The notes under the pieces were generated by a model, which was given only the letters and a program-made list of their open reading frames with translations, did no database searches and was not told the DNA's origin. This document shows, in pieces, positions 1 to 6,807 of a stretch of DNA of 12,988 nucleotides. This stretch comes from Lachnospiraceae bacterium UBA5895 (GTDB lineage: Bacteria > Bacillota > Clostridia > Lachnospirales > Lachnospiraceae): assembly GCA_002431915.1 (NCBI GenBank), contig DJEP01000078.1:1-12988 (forward strand). The letters run 5' to 3'. The number at the start of each line of letters is the position of its first letter. Positions within the stretch are counted from its first letter, which is position 1. Both the position numbers and the translations under genes were made by a program.

Positions 1-92
1 CTGTCATATTCCAGCTTTGCAGCAAAACTGCATCCCGTAAGCAGCAGTAGACTTCCCAAGAATCCCCCTAAGATTCCAAGATATTTTTTCAT
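1..92 (-). CDS. Lipoprotein, N-terminal fragment (runs off left edge)
   Basis: Only the first 30 codons are present. They encode a typical bacterial lipoprotein signal: a KK start, a hydrophobic stretch rich in Gly and Leu, and a lipobox LLTGC with the modified cysteine at residue 21. The mature protein would be lipid-anchored on the outer face of the cytoplasmic membrane. The ATG at 90-92 follows a good ribosome binding site (GGGAG about 9 nt upstream on the minus strand). It lies 17 nt after the end of the shifted open frame of the small membrane protein gene, so it is probably the third gene of the operon begun by the LuxR-family regulator. The function cannot be told from this fragment. 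Confidence 0.75.
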   Translation of the reverse strand, partial: MKKYLGILGGFLGSLLLLTGCSFAAKLEYD

Positions 93-109
93 CGTCTGAT
101 TCTCCCTTT

Positions 110-428
110 TTAACTGATTCGATTCGGCAGCGCACCGTCCTTGTCCCTTGCCAGTTCTCTGGCTGCCATGACTGCCATTGCTGTTAGCAGCGGCAGGTAT
201 TTTTCCTCATACACAATCAGAAATGCATTATCAAAAAATACATTGTCATTTATCTTTTACCAGCACAAATTTTTTCTGCAGGGTGCCGTACGGTTCTCCG
301 TAGAGATAGAAGCGGTAGGTTGCCAGGCTTAACGTTATGGTGTTACCGTAGCCGATGATCATCAGATACGCCCCTGCCAGGGTCACGATTCCTCCGATGA
401 TCCGAAATTTCCTGATTCTTTTTTTCAT
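110..428 (-). pseudogene. Small membrane protein with a +1 frame break
   Basis: The ATG at 426-428 has a strong ribosome binding site (AGGGGGG) and starts 12 nt after the LuxR-family stop. Frame 0 encodes 60 residues: a basic start, a hydrophobic helix at about residues 9-27, then YGEPYGTLQKKF and a UGA stop at 246-248. Directly after the stop, the +1 frame is open for about 45 more codons to a TAA at 110-112. It gives protein-like sequence starting DNVFFDNAFLIVYEEKY and has no convincing start codon or ribosome binding site of its own. The two parts read naturally as one protein of about 105 residues. Either an indel broke the gene, or a +1 shift joins the parts, or only the 60-residue product is made. 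I do not recognise the family with confidence; the shifted part faintly recalls tubby/LURP-one-like proteins. Confidence 0.55.
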
Positions 429-440
429 GCGTTCCCCCCT

Positions 441-1955
441 TTATAGCAATCCGATCTCCACTGCCCGGTTGACCGCCTGTTGTCTGTTTTTGACTTTCAG
501 CTTCTTAAAAATGCCGGAGCTGTGGAATTTGATGCTGCCTTCCTTTTTCTCAAGCTTCTCTGCAATCTCCTGGTAGGACAACCCCTGTGCCAGCAGCTGC
601 AGCACCTGTTTCTCCGTAGGGGTCAGGGGTTCGTACACCTGCTGCGGCGCCTGCATGTAATCCGGCAGCTTCCTCGCTACCTCCTGGGCTGCGGTTAAGA
701 TCCGCTCCGTGAATTCGTCCGTACCGTTATTTTTGCGGTAAACAGACAGCATCCGTACCATGTAGATTCCCTCGTCTGCCAGCAGCCGGATGTAGTCATA
801 TTTTTCCGCCAGGGCAAGCATCTGCTGCAGTTCCATGCACATATCCTCCATGGCTCCCGCTTTATAACAGGCAATGGCGGACAGCATGTAGCATTCGCAG
901 ATATCCATGAAACGTCTGCCTTCCTTCAGGATATTCAGCAGTTTCTGTGCCAGTACAAATGCCACCATGTATTTTCCCGTGAACAGGTAACAGCGGATCT
1001 TCACCAGATAGGCATACATTTCTGTCATGCACATCTGCCCCTGCTCGTCCGGGGCTTTCGATGCCAGCCACTCATTCACCGTCTCTTTGTTACCGTCGTA
1101 ACAGGCTGCCCAGGCTTCCAAAGCATTCAGACTGCTCTCCACTTCTTCCCAGCCGGCGTCCTGCACCCGCTCTCTGATCTTTTTCACCAAGGGGGCGGCT
1201 GCCTGCATCTGCCCGTTTAGCAGTAAGATCTTCATCTGCAGTGCCATTGCCACGAACAGGCACTGGATGTCTCTCTGATTCTCCATGAGAGGAATCGTTC
1301 CCGTAACTAACAGCAATGCATGAAAGCTGTCGTTGGTCTGATAATACCATTCCGCCATGGCGATCTCATAGATCCCCTTATATTTCTCTCCGTACAGTAC
1401 CCGCAAAATCCCTTCGATTTCTTCTCTGTTCTGCGCGATCTTCGGGGCATAGGGGGTAAAATCCCGGAAACCGTTCAGGATACTGGGACGCCCCGCGGAT
1501 AAGGTCAGACTCTGCACCGGCGGCGACTGGATATTTTTTAAGGTATATACGATATGCAGGAAACGTCTGTCCGTGGTATAGGGCATAACAAGCTCCGTTG
1601 CCAGCCGCACATAGGCTTTCTGCGTGAGATTCTCCGGTGTCACCTTGTCAGGGATTTCTCCAAACAGTTCTACATAATTCTGCGCTCCGGTGAGATCTCC
1701 CTCCATGGATGCCAACAGTGCCCGCACCGACAGAAGTGCCATAGACTCCCGGCTGTCCTGCGTATAGGTCTCTTCCGGCAGCTTATGAAAATATTCCCGG
1801 CACGCCCACAGCGCCTGCATACTAAAAGGATGTAAATATTCCTCACCTATTGTCTGCAACAGTGTTCCCGTTGCTTCGGCTTTTTGCAGAAGCGTTGTCA
1901 TATCATCGCATTTTCGAGGATACCTTGTGTCCGCTGTATTCTTTTTTTCTCCCAT
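441..1955 (-). CDS. LuxR-family regulator, MalT-like without NTPase
   Basis: This 504-residue protein ends in a LuxR-type helix-turn-helix at about residues 441-504, with the LTPTEKQVLQLLAQGLSYQEIA motif and a following recognition helix (SIKFHSSGIFKKLKVKNRQQA). The rest is alpha-helical with many aromatic/Leu/Ala repeats and resembles the TPR-like helical domain found next to the DNA-binding domain in MalT-type regulators. There is no Walker A or other NTPase motif, so it lacks the STAND ATPase of full-length MalT (about 900 residues) and has no receiver domain. It probably senses a ligand or protein through the helical repeats. The start at 1955 has AAGGGGGA about 6 nt upstream. The stop is 12 nt before the next gene, which suggests an operon with the small membrane protein and lipoprotein. 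The target genes are unknown. Confidence 0.85.
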   Translation of the reverse strand: MGEKKNTADTRYPRKCDDMTTLLQKAEATGTLLQTIGEEYLHPFSMQALWACREYFHKLPEETYTQDSRESMALLSVRALLASMEGDLTGAQNYVELFGEIPDKVTPENLTQKAYVRLATELVMPYTTDRRFLHIVYTLKNIQSPPVQSLTLSAGRPSILNGFRDFTPYAPKIAQNREEIEGILRVLYGEKYKGIYEIAMAEWYYQTNDSFHALLLVTGTIPLMENQRDIQCLFVAMALQMKILLLNGQMQAAAPLVKKIRERVQDAGWEEVESSLNALEAWAACYDGNKETVNEWLASKAPDEQGQMCMTEMYAYLVKIRCYLFTGKYMVAFVLAQKLLNILKEGRRFMDICECYMLSAIACYKAGAMEDMCMELQQMLALAEKYDYIRLLADEGIYMVRMLSVYRKNNGTDEFTERILTAAQEVARKLPDYMQAPQQVYEPLTPTEKQVLQLLAQGLSYQEIAEKLEKKEGSIKFHSSGIFKKLKVKNRQQAVNRAVEIGLL

Positions 1956-2018
1956 TCATATCCCCCTTGTTTTTCTGCTTTCTTCTACACGATTCTTCGT
2001 TTTTTGTATGCTGTCTAC

Positions 2019-2048
2019 ATTTTAATCTAAGATTTTTCTCTGTGTCAA
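2019..2048 (-). promoter_or_regulatory. Promoter of the LuxR-family gene
   Basis: On the minus strand a perfect -35 TTGACA (2043-2048) is followed after 18 nt by TAAAAT (2019-2024; 5 of 6 matches to TATAAT). It lies about 64 nt upstream of the start codon. An imperfect inverted repeat, AACCTA-N9-TAGGTT (2047-2067), abuts the -35 and could hold an activator or autoregulatory site. Confidence 0.6.
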
Positions 2049-2126
2049 CCTAACTAAAGTATAGGTTTTTGTAACTTTATGTCCTAACCTTCCAGTATAT
2101 CCTTAACTACTTCTTTACACCCTGCG

Positions 2127-2155
2127 TTGCAAAGAAATGGTACGATGGTTATAAT
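2127..2155 (+). promoter_or_regulatory. Promoter of the kdpD-like kinase gene
   Basis: TTGCAA (2127-2132), a 17-nt spacer and a perfect TATAAT (2150-2155) form a near-consensus housekeeping promoter. Transcription would start near 2162. The upstream in-frame ATG at 2127 therefore lies inside the promoter, and translation must begin downstream at 2214. Confidence 0.7.
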
Positions 2156-2213
2156 AAACTCACCTATAGAAGTTCTGCGTAACTGCTTGCAGGCAAAGCA
2201 TGGAGGTGCCACA

Positions 2214-3350
2214 ATGTTCCGATCACAATCCGATAAAAATGCAATGTGGAAAAGTTTCCGCTTGAAGCCACCCTATACCAGACATGCCATCAGCGTGCTG
2301 ATCTGTGCCGTCTGTATGCTGTGTGCCACGATAGCTTCCTTTTTATATCAGTCCATCGTCCCGGACAACCATGCGAATGTGGCACTGTTCTACATTCTGG
2401 CGCTGGTGGTCATTGCCAGATGGACCGTTGGCTATGGCTACGGCATCGCCTGCACCCTCTTTTCCGTAATTGCCATCAATTACCTGTTCACGTATCCGTA
2501 TTATAAGATCAATTTCACGCTGACCGGTTATCCCATCACCTTTCTACTGATGGGCGGGATCACACTGATTCTGTGTACCATGACCTCACACCTGACCATC
2601 CAGTCCGAGATGATCGCAGAGAGAGAAAAACAGCTGGCGGAAGCCGAAATGGAAAAAATGCGGGCGAATCTCCTGCGGGCGATCTCCCACGATCTGCGCA
2701 CGCCTCTCACAGGAATCATCGGCAACAGTTCCCTGTTCCTGGAAAGTCAGGATGACTTAAGCTCCGCCGAGCAGCGTAAAATCATGACCAACATCTACGA
2801 GGATTCCAACTGGCTGTTGAATATGGTGGAAAATCTGCTGTCCGTCACCCGCATCCAGGGGGACAGCCTGAGTATCAATACCACGGAGGAACCGGTGGAG
2901 GAAGTGGTAGGGGAGGCTCTGGAAAAGCTGAAAAAACGCTATCCCGACGCCGCCATCCGGGTGAAGATCCCGGAGGAGTTCCTGATGATCCCCATGGATG
3001 CTGTGCTGATCGAGCAGGTCACCATCAACCTGTTAGAAAACGCCATCGTGCATTCCGGAAGCATCCTGCCCATTGATTTCATCGTGGAGGATCATCCAGA
3101 GCATGTCTCTTTTATCGTGAGAGACTACGGAAGGGGATTGTCGGAAGAAAAGCTGCAGAATCTGTTCGAGATGGGCACCTATAGTGCTTCCCAGAGTTCC
3201 GATTCCCGCAAGGGCATGGGCATCGGTCTGTCCATCTGTAAAACAATCATCACCGCCCACCACGGAACGCTGAGCGGAAGGAATCATGCGGAGGGCGCGG
3301 AATTCTGTTTTACGCTGCCCAAATCGGAAACGGACACTGTGGAAAAATAA
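2214..3350 (+). CDS. kdpD: KdpD-like sensor histidine kinase, short form
   Basis: The 378-residue membrane kinase has four hydrophobic helices at about residues 24-120, matching the KdpD transmembrane region (DUF4118). A HisKA domain follows with the phosphoacceptor histidine at 159 in AISHDLRTPLTG. The ATPase domain has an N box (LLENAIVHS, N275), G1 (DYGRG, about 304-308) and G2 (GMGIG, 334-338). The best start is the ATG at 2214 with GGAGGT at 2202-2207. Classical KdpD is about 900 residues, with a cytoplasmic KdpD sensor domain and a Usp domain ahead of the membrane segment; both are absent here. It is followed 63 nt later by its probable partner regulator. No kdpFABC potassium pump is visible in the window, so potassium control is inferred from the family only. 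Confidence 0.87.
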   Translation: MFRSQSDKNAMWKSFRLKPPYTRHAISVLICAVCMLCATIASFLYQSIVPDNHANVALFYILALVVIARWTVGYGYGIACTLFSVIAINYLFTYPYYKINFTLTGYPITFLLMGGITLILCTMTSHLTIQSEMIAEREKQLAEAEMEKMRANLLRAISHDLRTPLTGIIGNSSLFLESQDDLSSAEQRKIMTNIYEDSNWLLNMVENLLSVTRIQGDSLSINTTEEPVEEVVGEALEKLKKRYPDAAIRVKIPEEFLMIPMDAVLIEQVTINLLENAIVHSGSILPIDFIVEDHPEHVSFIVRDYGRGLSEEKLQNLFEMGTYSASQSSDSRKGMGIGLSICKTIITAHHGTLSGRNHAEGAEFCFTLPKSETDTVEK

Positions 3351-3413
3351 AAGCAATCTCAACTGCATAAGAGATAACTATAGAAAATACAGGAAAGGAT
3401 ATCGATCAGAGAA

Positions 3414-4115
3414 ATGAATAAGATCAAAGTTCTTTTAATAGAAGATGATAGAAGCATCAGTAATTTCATTACCGCCACCATGGACCGCGAAGGCTACAAA
3501 ATCATGCACGCCTTAAACGGTCGTGAAGGATTAAGTCTCAGCACTTCCTTCTGCCCCAACGTGATCCTGTTGGATCTGGGACTGCCGGACATGGATGGAC
3601 TGGAAGTATTGCAGAAGCTCCGTTCCTGGAGCGATGTGCCCGTAATCATTATCTCCGCCCGCACCAAAGAGCAGGAGAAAGTCTCCGCACTGGACCTGGG
3701 TGCGGACGATTATATCACGAAGCCTTTCGGCACCGGAGAACTCATGGCCAGGATCCGTACTTCTCTGCGCCACAGCCACGCCCAGACTCCCGGTCATGTC
3801 TATAAGGCACTGGACCTGGAGATTGATTTTGAGAAGCGCCTCATCCGCCTGCGGGGCGAAGAGGTGCATCTGACCCAGATTGAATACCAGCTGCTCACAC
3901 TGCTGGCGGAAAATTCCGGCAGAGTCCTGACCTACAGCTACATCATGAATGCCATCTGGGGTCCCTACATGGACAACAACAACCAGATCCTTCGTGTCAA
4001 CATGGCCAACATCCGCAGAAAGCTGGAACAGAACCCCGCCCAGCCCCAGTATGTCTTCACGGAGATCGGCGTGGGCTATCGGATGCGTGAGAACGAGAAC
4101 GGCGGGACTGTATAG
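3414..4115 (+). CDS. kdpE: KdpE-like OmpR-family response regulator
   Basis: The 233-residue two-domain regulator has a receiver at about residues 1-118 with the acidic pocket E10-D11-D12, phosphoacceptor D54 in LLDLGLPDMDG, S81 and K103 in TKPF. The C-terminal winged helix (about residues 130-228) has the OmpR-type pattern RLRGEEVHLTQIEYQLL and ends in a GVGYRM hairpin. It should be phosphorylated by the upstream kinase and bind DNA as a dimer. The start is preceded by AGGAAAGGA at a rather long distance (about 14 nt), with AGAG closer to the ATG. Its last 59 nt overlap the end of a gene on the opposite strand, and no plus-strand terminator is visible after the stop. Confidence 0.9.
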   Translation: MNKIKVLLIEDDRSISNFITATMDREGYKIMHALNGREGLSLSTSFCPNVILLDLGLPDMDGLEVLQKLRSWSDVPVIIISARTKEQEKVSALDLGADDYITKPFGTGELMARIRTSLRHSHAQTPGHVYKALDLEIDFEKRLIRLRGEEVHLTQIEYQLLTLLAENSGRVLTYSYIMNAIWGPYMDNNNQILRVNMANIRRKLEQNPAQPQYVFTEIGVGYRMRENENGGTV

Positions 4116-4627
4116 CCAAAGCCGCGATTCCCAAAGCTGCTTCCAGCAAAATGAGCACCGTGCCTCTGTCCAGTGCCTTCCAGACGCTGTCCAAAGTATC
4201 CATGCGCCCCAGCATCCCCAGGGCTCCTGCCATGGAGATACCGGCGACCTGACAGGCAAGATCTCTTCCCCCAAACAGCCCTCTTCCGGAAAATAAATAG
4301 ATTCCGATGACACAGTTATAGATCAATACTCCCAGTACGATCAGATACAGGATCCTCTTTTCACGCTTTCGCTGCTCCTGAAGTTTTGCCAGCCGTACGA
4401 GTTCTGTCACGGCATTCTCCCGATCCCCCGCACTCTCTCCGGTCACAAGGAAGTTCCAGCAGATGGGACAGCGATTCCAATACACCAATGTCCGGAAAAC
4501 TTTCTCCGTTCTCCCACCGGGATACCGCCTTGTTGGTCACCCCTAACATCATTCCCAGTTCATTCTGGGTATAATTTTTGCGTTGTCTGGCTTCCCGGAT
4601 CAGATTGCCTGTTTTCTTTTTATCCAT
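4057..4627 (-). pseudogene. Frameshifted Xre-type helix-turn-helix membrane protein
   Basis: The ATG at 4625-4627 has AGGTGG close upstream and opens an Xre/Cro helix-turn-helix domain: TGNLIREARQRKNYTQ, then LGVTNKAVSRWENGESFPD. About residue 58 (LLELP, near 4447-4453) the frame turns into low-quality sequence. The +1 frame there continues with a typical family sequence, VTGESAGDRENAVTELVRL. That part has a basic linker, a hydrophobic helix (ILYLIVLGVLIYNCVIGIYLF), a second and third hydrophobic stretch, and a stop at 4057. Related clostridial proteins usually have a few more residues in the linker, so a short deletion not divisible by three is the simplest cause. The 3' end overlaps the convergent response regulator by 59 nt. 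A sequencing error cannot be excluded. Confidence 0.7.
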
Positions 4628-4725
4628 ATAACCACCTATACCTTTCTGTACTCTTATGGTAACAATCCTTTGAAAAATGCGCAATCCATTGTAACGAGAC
4701 TGCCGGATTTCCGCGATTTTTGTGC

Positions 4726-4765
4726 AAAAAAATTCCCCTCGGCGAGGGGGAGTGTACCGAGGGGG
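4726..4765 (-). terminator. Intrinsic terminator-like hairpin facing the HTH gene
   Basis: On the minus strand CCCCTCGG (4757-4764) can pair with CCGAGGGG (4735-4742) across a 14-nt loop, or a tighter hairpin can form from 4735-4749. A run of seven T (4726-4732) follows two bases after the stem. It lies about 100 nt upstream of the helix-turn-helix gene with no minus-strand gene before it, so it may stop antisense transcription from the AraC promoter region or act as an attenuator. Confidence 0.5.
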
Positions 4766-4865
4766 ATAGAGAGAAAAGTATTTTTGAAAGAGGCGGGTTC
4801 CTTTTTCAGTTATTATAATAGCGTAATTAATTTATATTTACTGCTGTTTTTATAGCTTATTTTGG

Positions 4866-4894
4866 TTGAAAATACTGTTTTTTTGTGGTATTCT
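4866..4894 (+). promoter_or_regulatory. Promoter of the AraC-family gene
   Basis: TTGAAA (4866-4871), a 17-nt spacer and TATTCT (4889-4894) fit a housekeeping promoter. Transcription would start near 4901, leaving a leader of about 36 nt. This excludes the in-frame GTG/ATG-like starts further upstream. Confidence 0.65.
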
Positions 4895-4936
4895 GACTGC
4901 AACACTGGGAAATACAAAGAAATCGGGGAGGCAGAC

Positions 4937-5785
4937 ATGGATATCACAACGAAAAAAGGAAAACGTGGCAGAAGAGATATTGACCGGATCATTGTGGAAA
5001 AGGGGCGCAGAGGCGATTTTTCTCCCTTGCAGCCCGATCATTATCACAACTTTTATGAAATTTTCTATCTGTGGTCCGGAAACTGCCGTTTCCTGTTAAA
5101 GGATACAGTCTATCAGTTAGAAGCCGGGGATCTGGTCTTCATCGCTCCGGGGGAGCTGCACCACTCTCTGTATTCCGCCGGAGAAGTCTGCGAGATCGTG
5201 ATGATCTATTTCAAAGAAGAATATCTGCATCTGCCGGATCTGTCCGCCGGGGATTCCGACCGCCCCACACTGCATTCCTTCATGGGCAGTGTTCCCGCAG
5301 TCTATCAGGAATATCTGCACACACTGTTATCCCGGATGCTCACCGAGAATTCCCGGTTCGACCGCTACAGTGAATACTTTGAGCGGTGCTACCTGGAAGA
5401 GCTTCTGCTCATGCTGATGCGGCATTCCGTCATGAATGAAAAAGAGCCGGATCTGCTGAATTCTAGAGATTCGGACATCCTGCTTGCCACGAAATACATT
5501 TACAACAATTTCCGCAAGCACCTGACGCTGGAGGAAGTCTCTTCCGTGGCTTCCTTAAGTCCCACCTATTTCAGCAAGAAATTCAAGCTGATCACCGGCA
5601 TGGGCTTCAAGGAATACCTGAATTACGTGCGGTTAAAACACGCTCAGACAGCGCTTCTCACCACCGACAGCTCCATCACTGATATCGCCCTGGAATACGG
5701 CTTTAACGACAGCAACTATTTCAAGGATCTGTTTAAAAAAGTTTACGGAAAATCTCCTCGGGAATATCGGAAAAATCCGGATTAG
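4937..5785 (+). CDS. AraC-family transcriptional regulator with cupin domain
   Basis: The 282-residue protein has an N-terminal cupin fold (about residues 25-110) with the metal/sugar-pocket pattern HYHNFYEIFYLWSG and GDLVFIAPGELHH. A C-terminal double helix-turn-helix (about residues 178-280) follows: LTLEEVSSVASLSPTYFSKKFK and ITDIALEYGFNDSNYFKDLFKK, closing with GKSPREYR. Such proteins usually sense a small carbohydrate-like ligand and activate nearby genes, but no transporter or catabolic gene is adjacent. The start at 4937 has GGGGAGG about 6 nt upstream and lies downstream of the promoter. The last 53 nt overlap the convergent unknown gene. The cognate ligand and targets cannot be inferred. 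Confidence 0.88.
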   Translation: MDITTKKGKRGRRDIDRIIVEKGRRGDFSPLQPDHYHNFYEIFYLWSGNCRFLLKDTVYQLEAGDLVFIAPGELHHSLYSAGEVCEIVMIYFKEEYLHLPDLSAGDSDRPTLHSFMGSVPAVYQEYLHTLLSRMLTENSRFDRYSEYFERCYLEELLLMLMRHSVMNEKEPDLLNSRDSDILLATKYIYNNFRKHLTLEEVSSVASLSPTYFSKKFKLITGMGFKEYLNYVRLKHAQTALLTTDSSITDIALEYGFNDSNYFKDLFKKVYGKSPREYRKNPD

Positions 5786-6635
5786 AGTCGGATTTTTCCC
5801 GTATTTCTTCTTCGATCCGTTCTTCCTCCTGCTTTTCGAGACGTTCCTCCAAAGCCGCCCGGATGGCATCCTGGGCGCTGTCAAATTTCTCTAAGAAGTT
5901 ATCCCATTCTTTCAGGGTGAATTCCTGATTGCCTATCTGGAACTTGGTCTCCGTGTCACCGTTCTGAAGTTTGTCATAGATCTCCTGCATCTTCTCTTTG
6001 ATCTGCTCCATGAGACTTAAGCTCTCTTTTTCCGACTCTCCGGCCGTCCCGGACGGATCCGTTCCTGCTGCCTTGTCTGTATCCTCAGTATCCGATGCTT
6101 CCTCACTGTTATCCACGTCGTCGCCATTCTCCATGTCATCCAGTTCTTTCTTCATCTGCCGGATCTTGTTGTCCCTTGCCAGTGCCTCCAGGATCCGCTT
6201 CACATCCTCCGGGCTGAACATGCCGATAGCCTTGGACAGGGCATCAATGTTATCCCGGTTTACCAGCAGGCTTCCGCCGCCGGATAGCGGAATATTGATG
6301 CAGTTCTCCTTATTGGTGGTATCCCCCAGTGTCAGGCGGTTGTGCTCATAATCACAGACAAAGATCACTCCGTTGTATTCAATCACACCGTCCTCTGCCA
6401 TTTCCCCATAGGGCACTTTGTCCTTGCCTTCAATATGGCGGACCAGCTGTATGCCGCGGGTCACCGGGGTCTTCACTGTGTCATCCTCTTTTGCCGATTC
6501 CTCAATGTTCTCCGCGAAACGGGATTCTGCCGCCTCCGTCACACTTCCCAGCGCACTCTGCACATCCCCTGCATTTACTCTCTTCTGTGTCTCATACACG
6601 AAAGTTCTTCCGTAACCGATTCCTGTTACTGCCAT
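5733..6635 (-). CDS. Acidic protein of unknown function, probable motility regulon
   Basis: The 300-residue soluble protein has no signal peptide or membrane helix. It begins MAVTGIGYGRTFVYETQKR. The best-ordered part is at about residues 60-170: a small beta-rich stretch (DGVIEYNGVIFVCD, then NRLTLGD), a glycine turn PLSGGGSLLVNRDN, and a helical segment MFSPEDVKRILEALARD. A low-complexity acidic Asp/Glu/Ser/Thr linker follows (about 165-205), then a charged coiled-coil-like C-terminus with EERLEKQEEERIEEE. I recognise the central segment as a type seen in Lachnospiraceae hypothetical proteins but know no function. GGGAG lies about 7 nt before the ATG. The sigma-28-type promoter at 6808-6834 suggests flagellar or motility association; this is inference. 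Confidence 0.75.
   Translation of the reverse strand: MAVTGIGYGRTFVYETQKRVNAGDVQSALGSVTEAAESRFAENIEESAKEDDTVKTPVTRGIQLVRHIEGKDKVPYGEMAEDGVIEYNGVIFVCDYEHNRLTLGDTTNKENCINIPLSGGGSLLVNRDNIDALSKAIGMFSPEDVKRILEALARDNKIRQMKKELDDMENGDDVDNSEEASDTEDTDKAAGTDPSGTAGESEKESLSLMEQIKEKMQEIYDKLQNGDTETKFQIGNQEFTLKEWDNFLEKFDSAQDAIRAALEERLEKQEEERIEEEIREKSDSNPDFSDIPEEIFRKLF
5771..5797. terminator. Weak hairpin at the convergent gene ends
   Basis: AAAAATCCG (5771-5779) pairs with CGGATTTTT (5789-5797) over a 9-nt loop that includes the AraC stop codon. The flanking A and T runs allow bidirectional termination, although the stem has only four G-C pairs and lies inside the coding region of the opposite gene. Confidence 0.4.
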
Positions 6636-6654
6636 AGTATTCTCCCTCTCTGAA

Positions 6655-6666
6655 CAGTGATCACTG
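6655..6666. promoter_or_regulatory. Perfect 12-bp palindrome before the unknown gene
   Basis: CAGTGATCACTG reads the same on both strands and ends about 11 nt before the GGGAG ribosome binding site of the gene starting at 6635. It may be an operator or an RNA element controlling translation. Chance occurrence is possible. Confidence 0.3.
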
Positions 6667-6725
6667 CCCTGTCGCGATGCTCATCAAATCTTCATGCAGG
6701 CATAAGATTTTCCCGCTATTCGCGC

Positions 6726-6764
6726 AAAAAACGGATGGTCGCCTCACATAAGGCAGCCATCCGT
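6726..6764 (-). terminator. Strong intrinsic terminator in the leader
   Basis: On the minus strand CGGATGGCTGCCT (6751-6763) pairs with AGGCGACCATCCG (6732-6744), with one C-A mismatch and one G-T wobble, a 6-nt loop (6745-6750) and six T directly after the stem (6726-6731). It ends transcripts from the promoter at 6808-6834 after about 75 nt, 90 nt before the start codon of the downstream gene. Confidence 0.75.
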
Positions 6765-6800
6765 AGCTTTCTATCCATCCATGGTGTCTGTATTTTCCTA
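6726..6800 (-). ncRNA. Candidate GGA-rich short RNA or attenuator leader
   Basis: This is the predicted transcript of about 75 nt between the sigma-28-type promoter and the intrinsic terminator. It carries four GGA triplets: AGGAAA near the 5' end, ATGGATGGATAG in the middle, and CGGATGG in the 5' arm of the terminator. GGA in or near loops is the binding core of the post-transcriptional regulator CsrA, which in flagellated Firmicutes is linked to flagellin control. The upstream GGATGG copy could also pair with CCATCC of the terminator, giving an alternative fold. It matches no riboswitch consensus that I can recognise. It may be a separate small RNA or the attenuated 5' leader of the downstream gene. 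Confidence 0.4.
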
Positions 6801-6807
6801 TGTAATA

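Noticed and set aside
345..360. Second sigma-28 -10 element (GCCGATGA) in the small membrane protein gene
   Set aside because: It lies inside coding sequence and no TAAA element is found at the required distance.
2127..2213. Longer N-terminus for the kinase from the ATG at 2127
   Set aside because: The region contains the -35 and -10 boxes, and the ATG at 2214 has the ribosome binding site.
3531..4313. 260-codon minus-strand open frame opposite the response regulator
   Set aside because: It is the complement of a clear OmpR-family gene, with no ribosome binding site and no recognisable domain.
4862..4936. Longer N-terminus for the AraC-family protein
   Set aside because: It would start upstream of the promoter at 4866-4894; the ATG at 4937 has GGGGAGG.
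6723..6800. Cyclic-di-GMP-I riboswitch or other known riboswitch in the leader
   Set aside because: The sequence has AGAAAGCTACGG-like bases but lacks the conserved GCAAAC and GCAAAGC pairing elements; no other known aptamer fits by eye.
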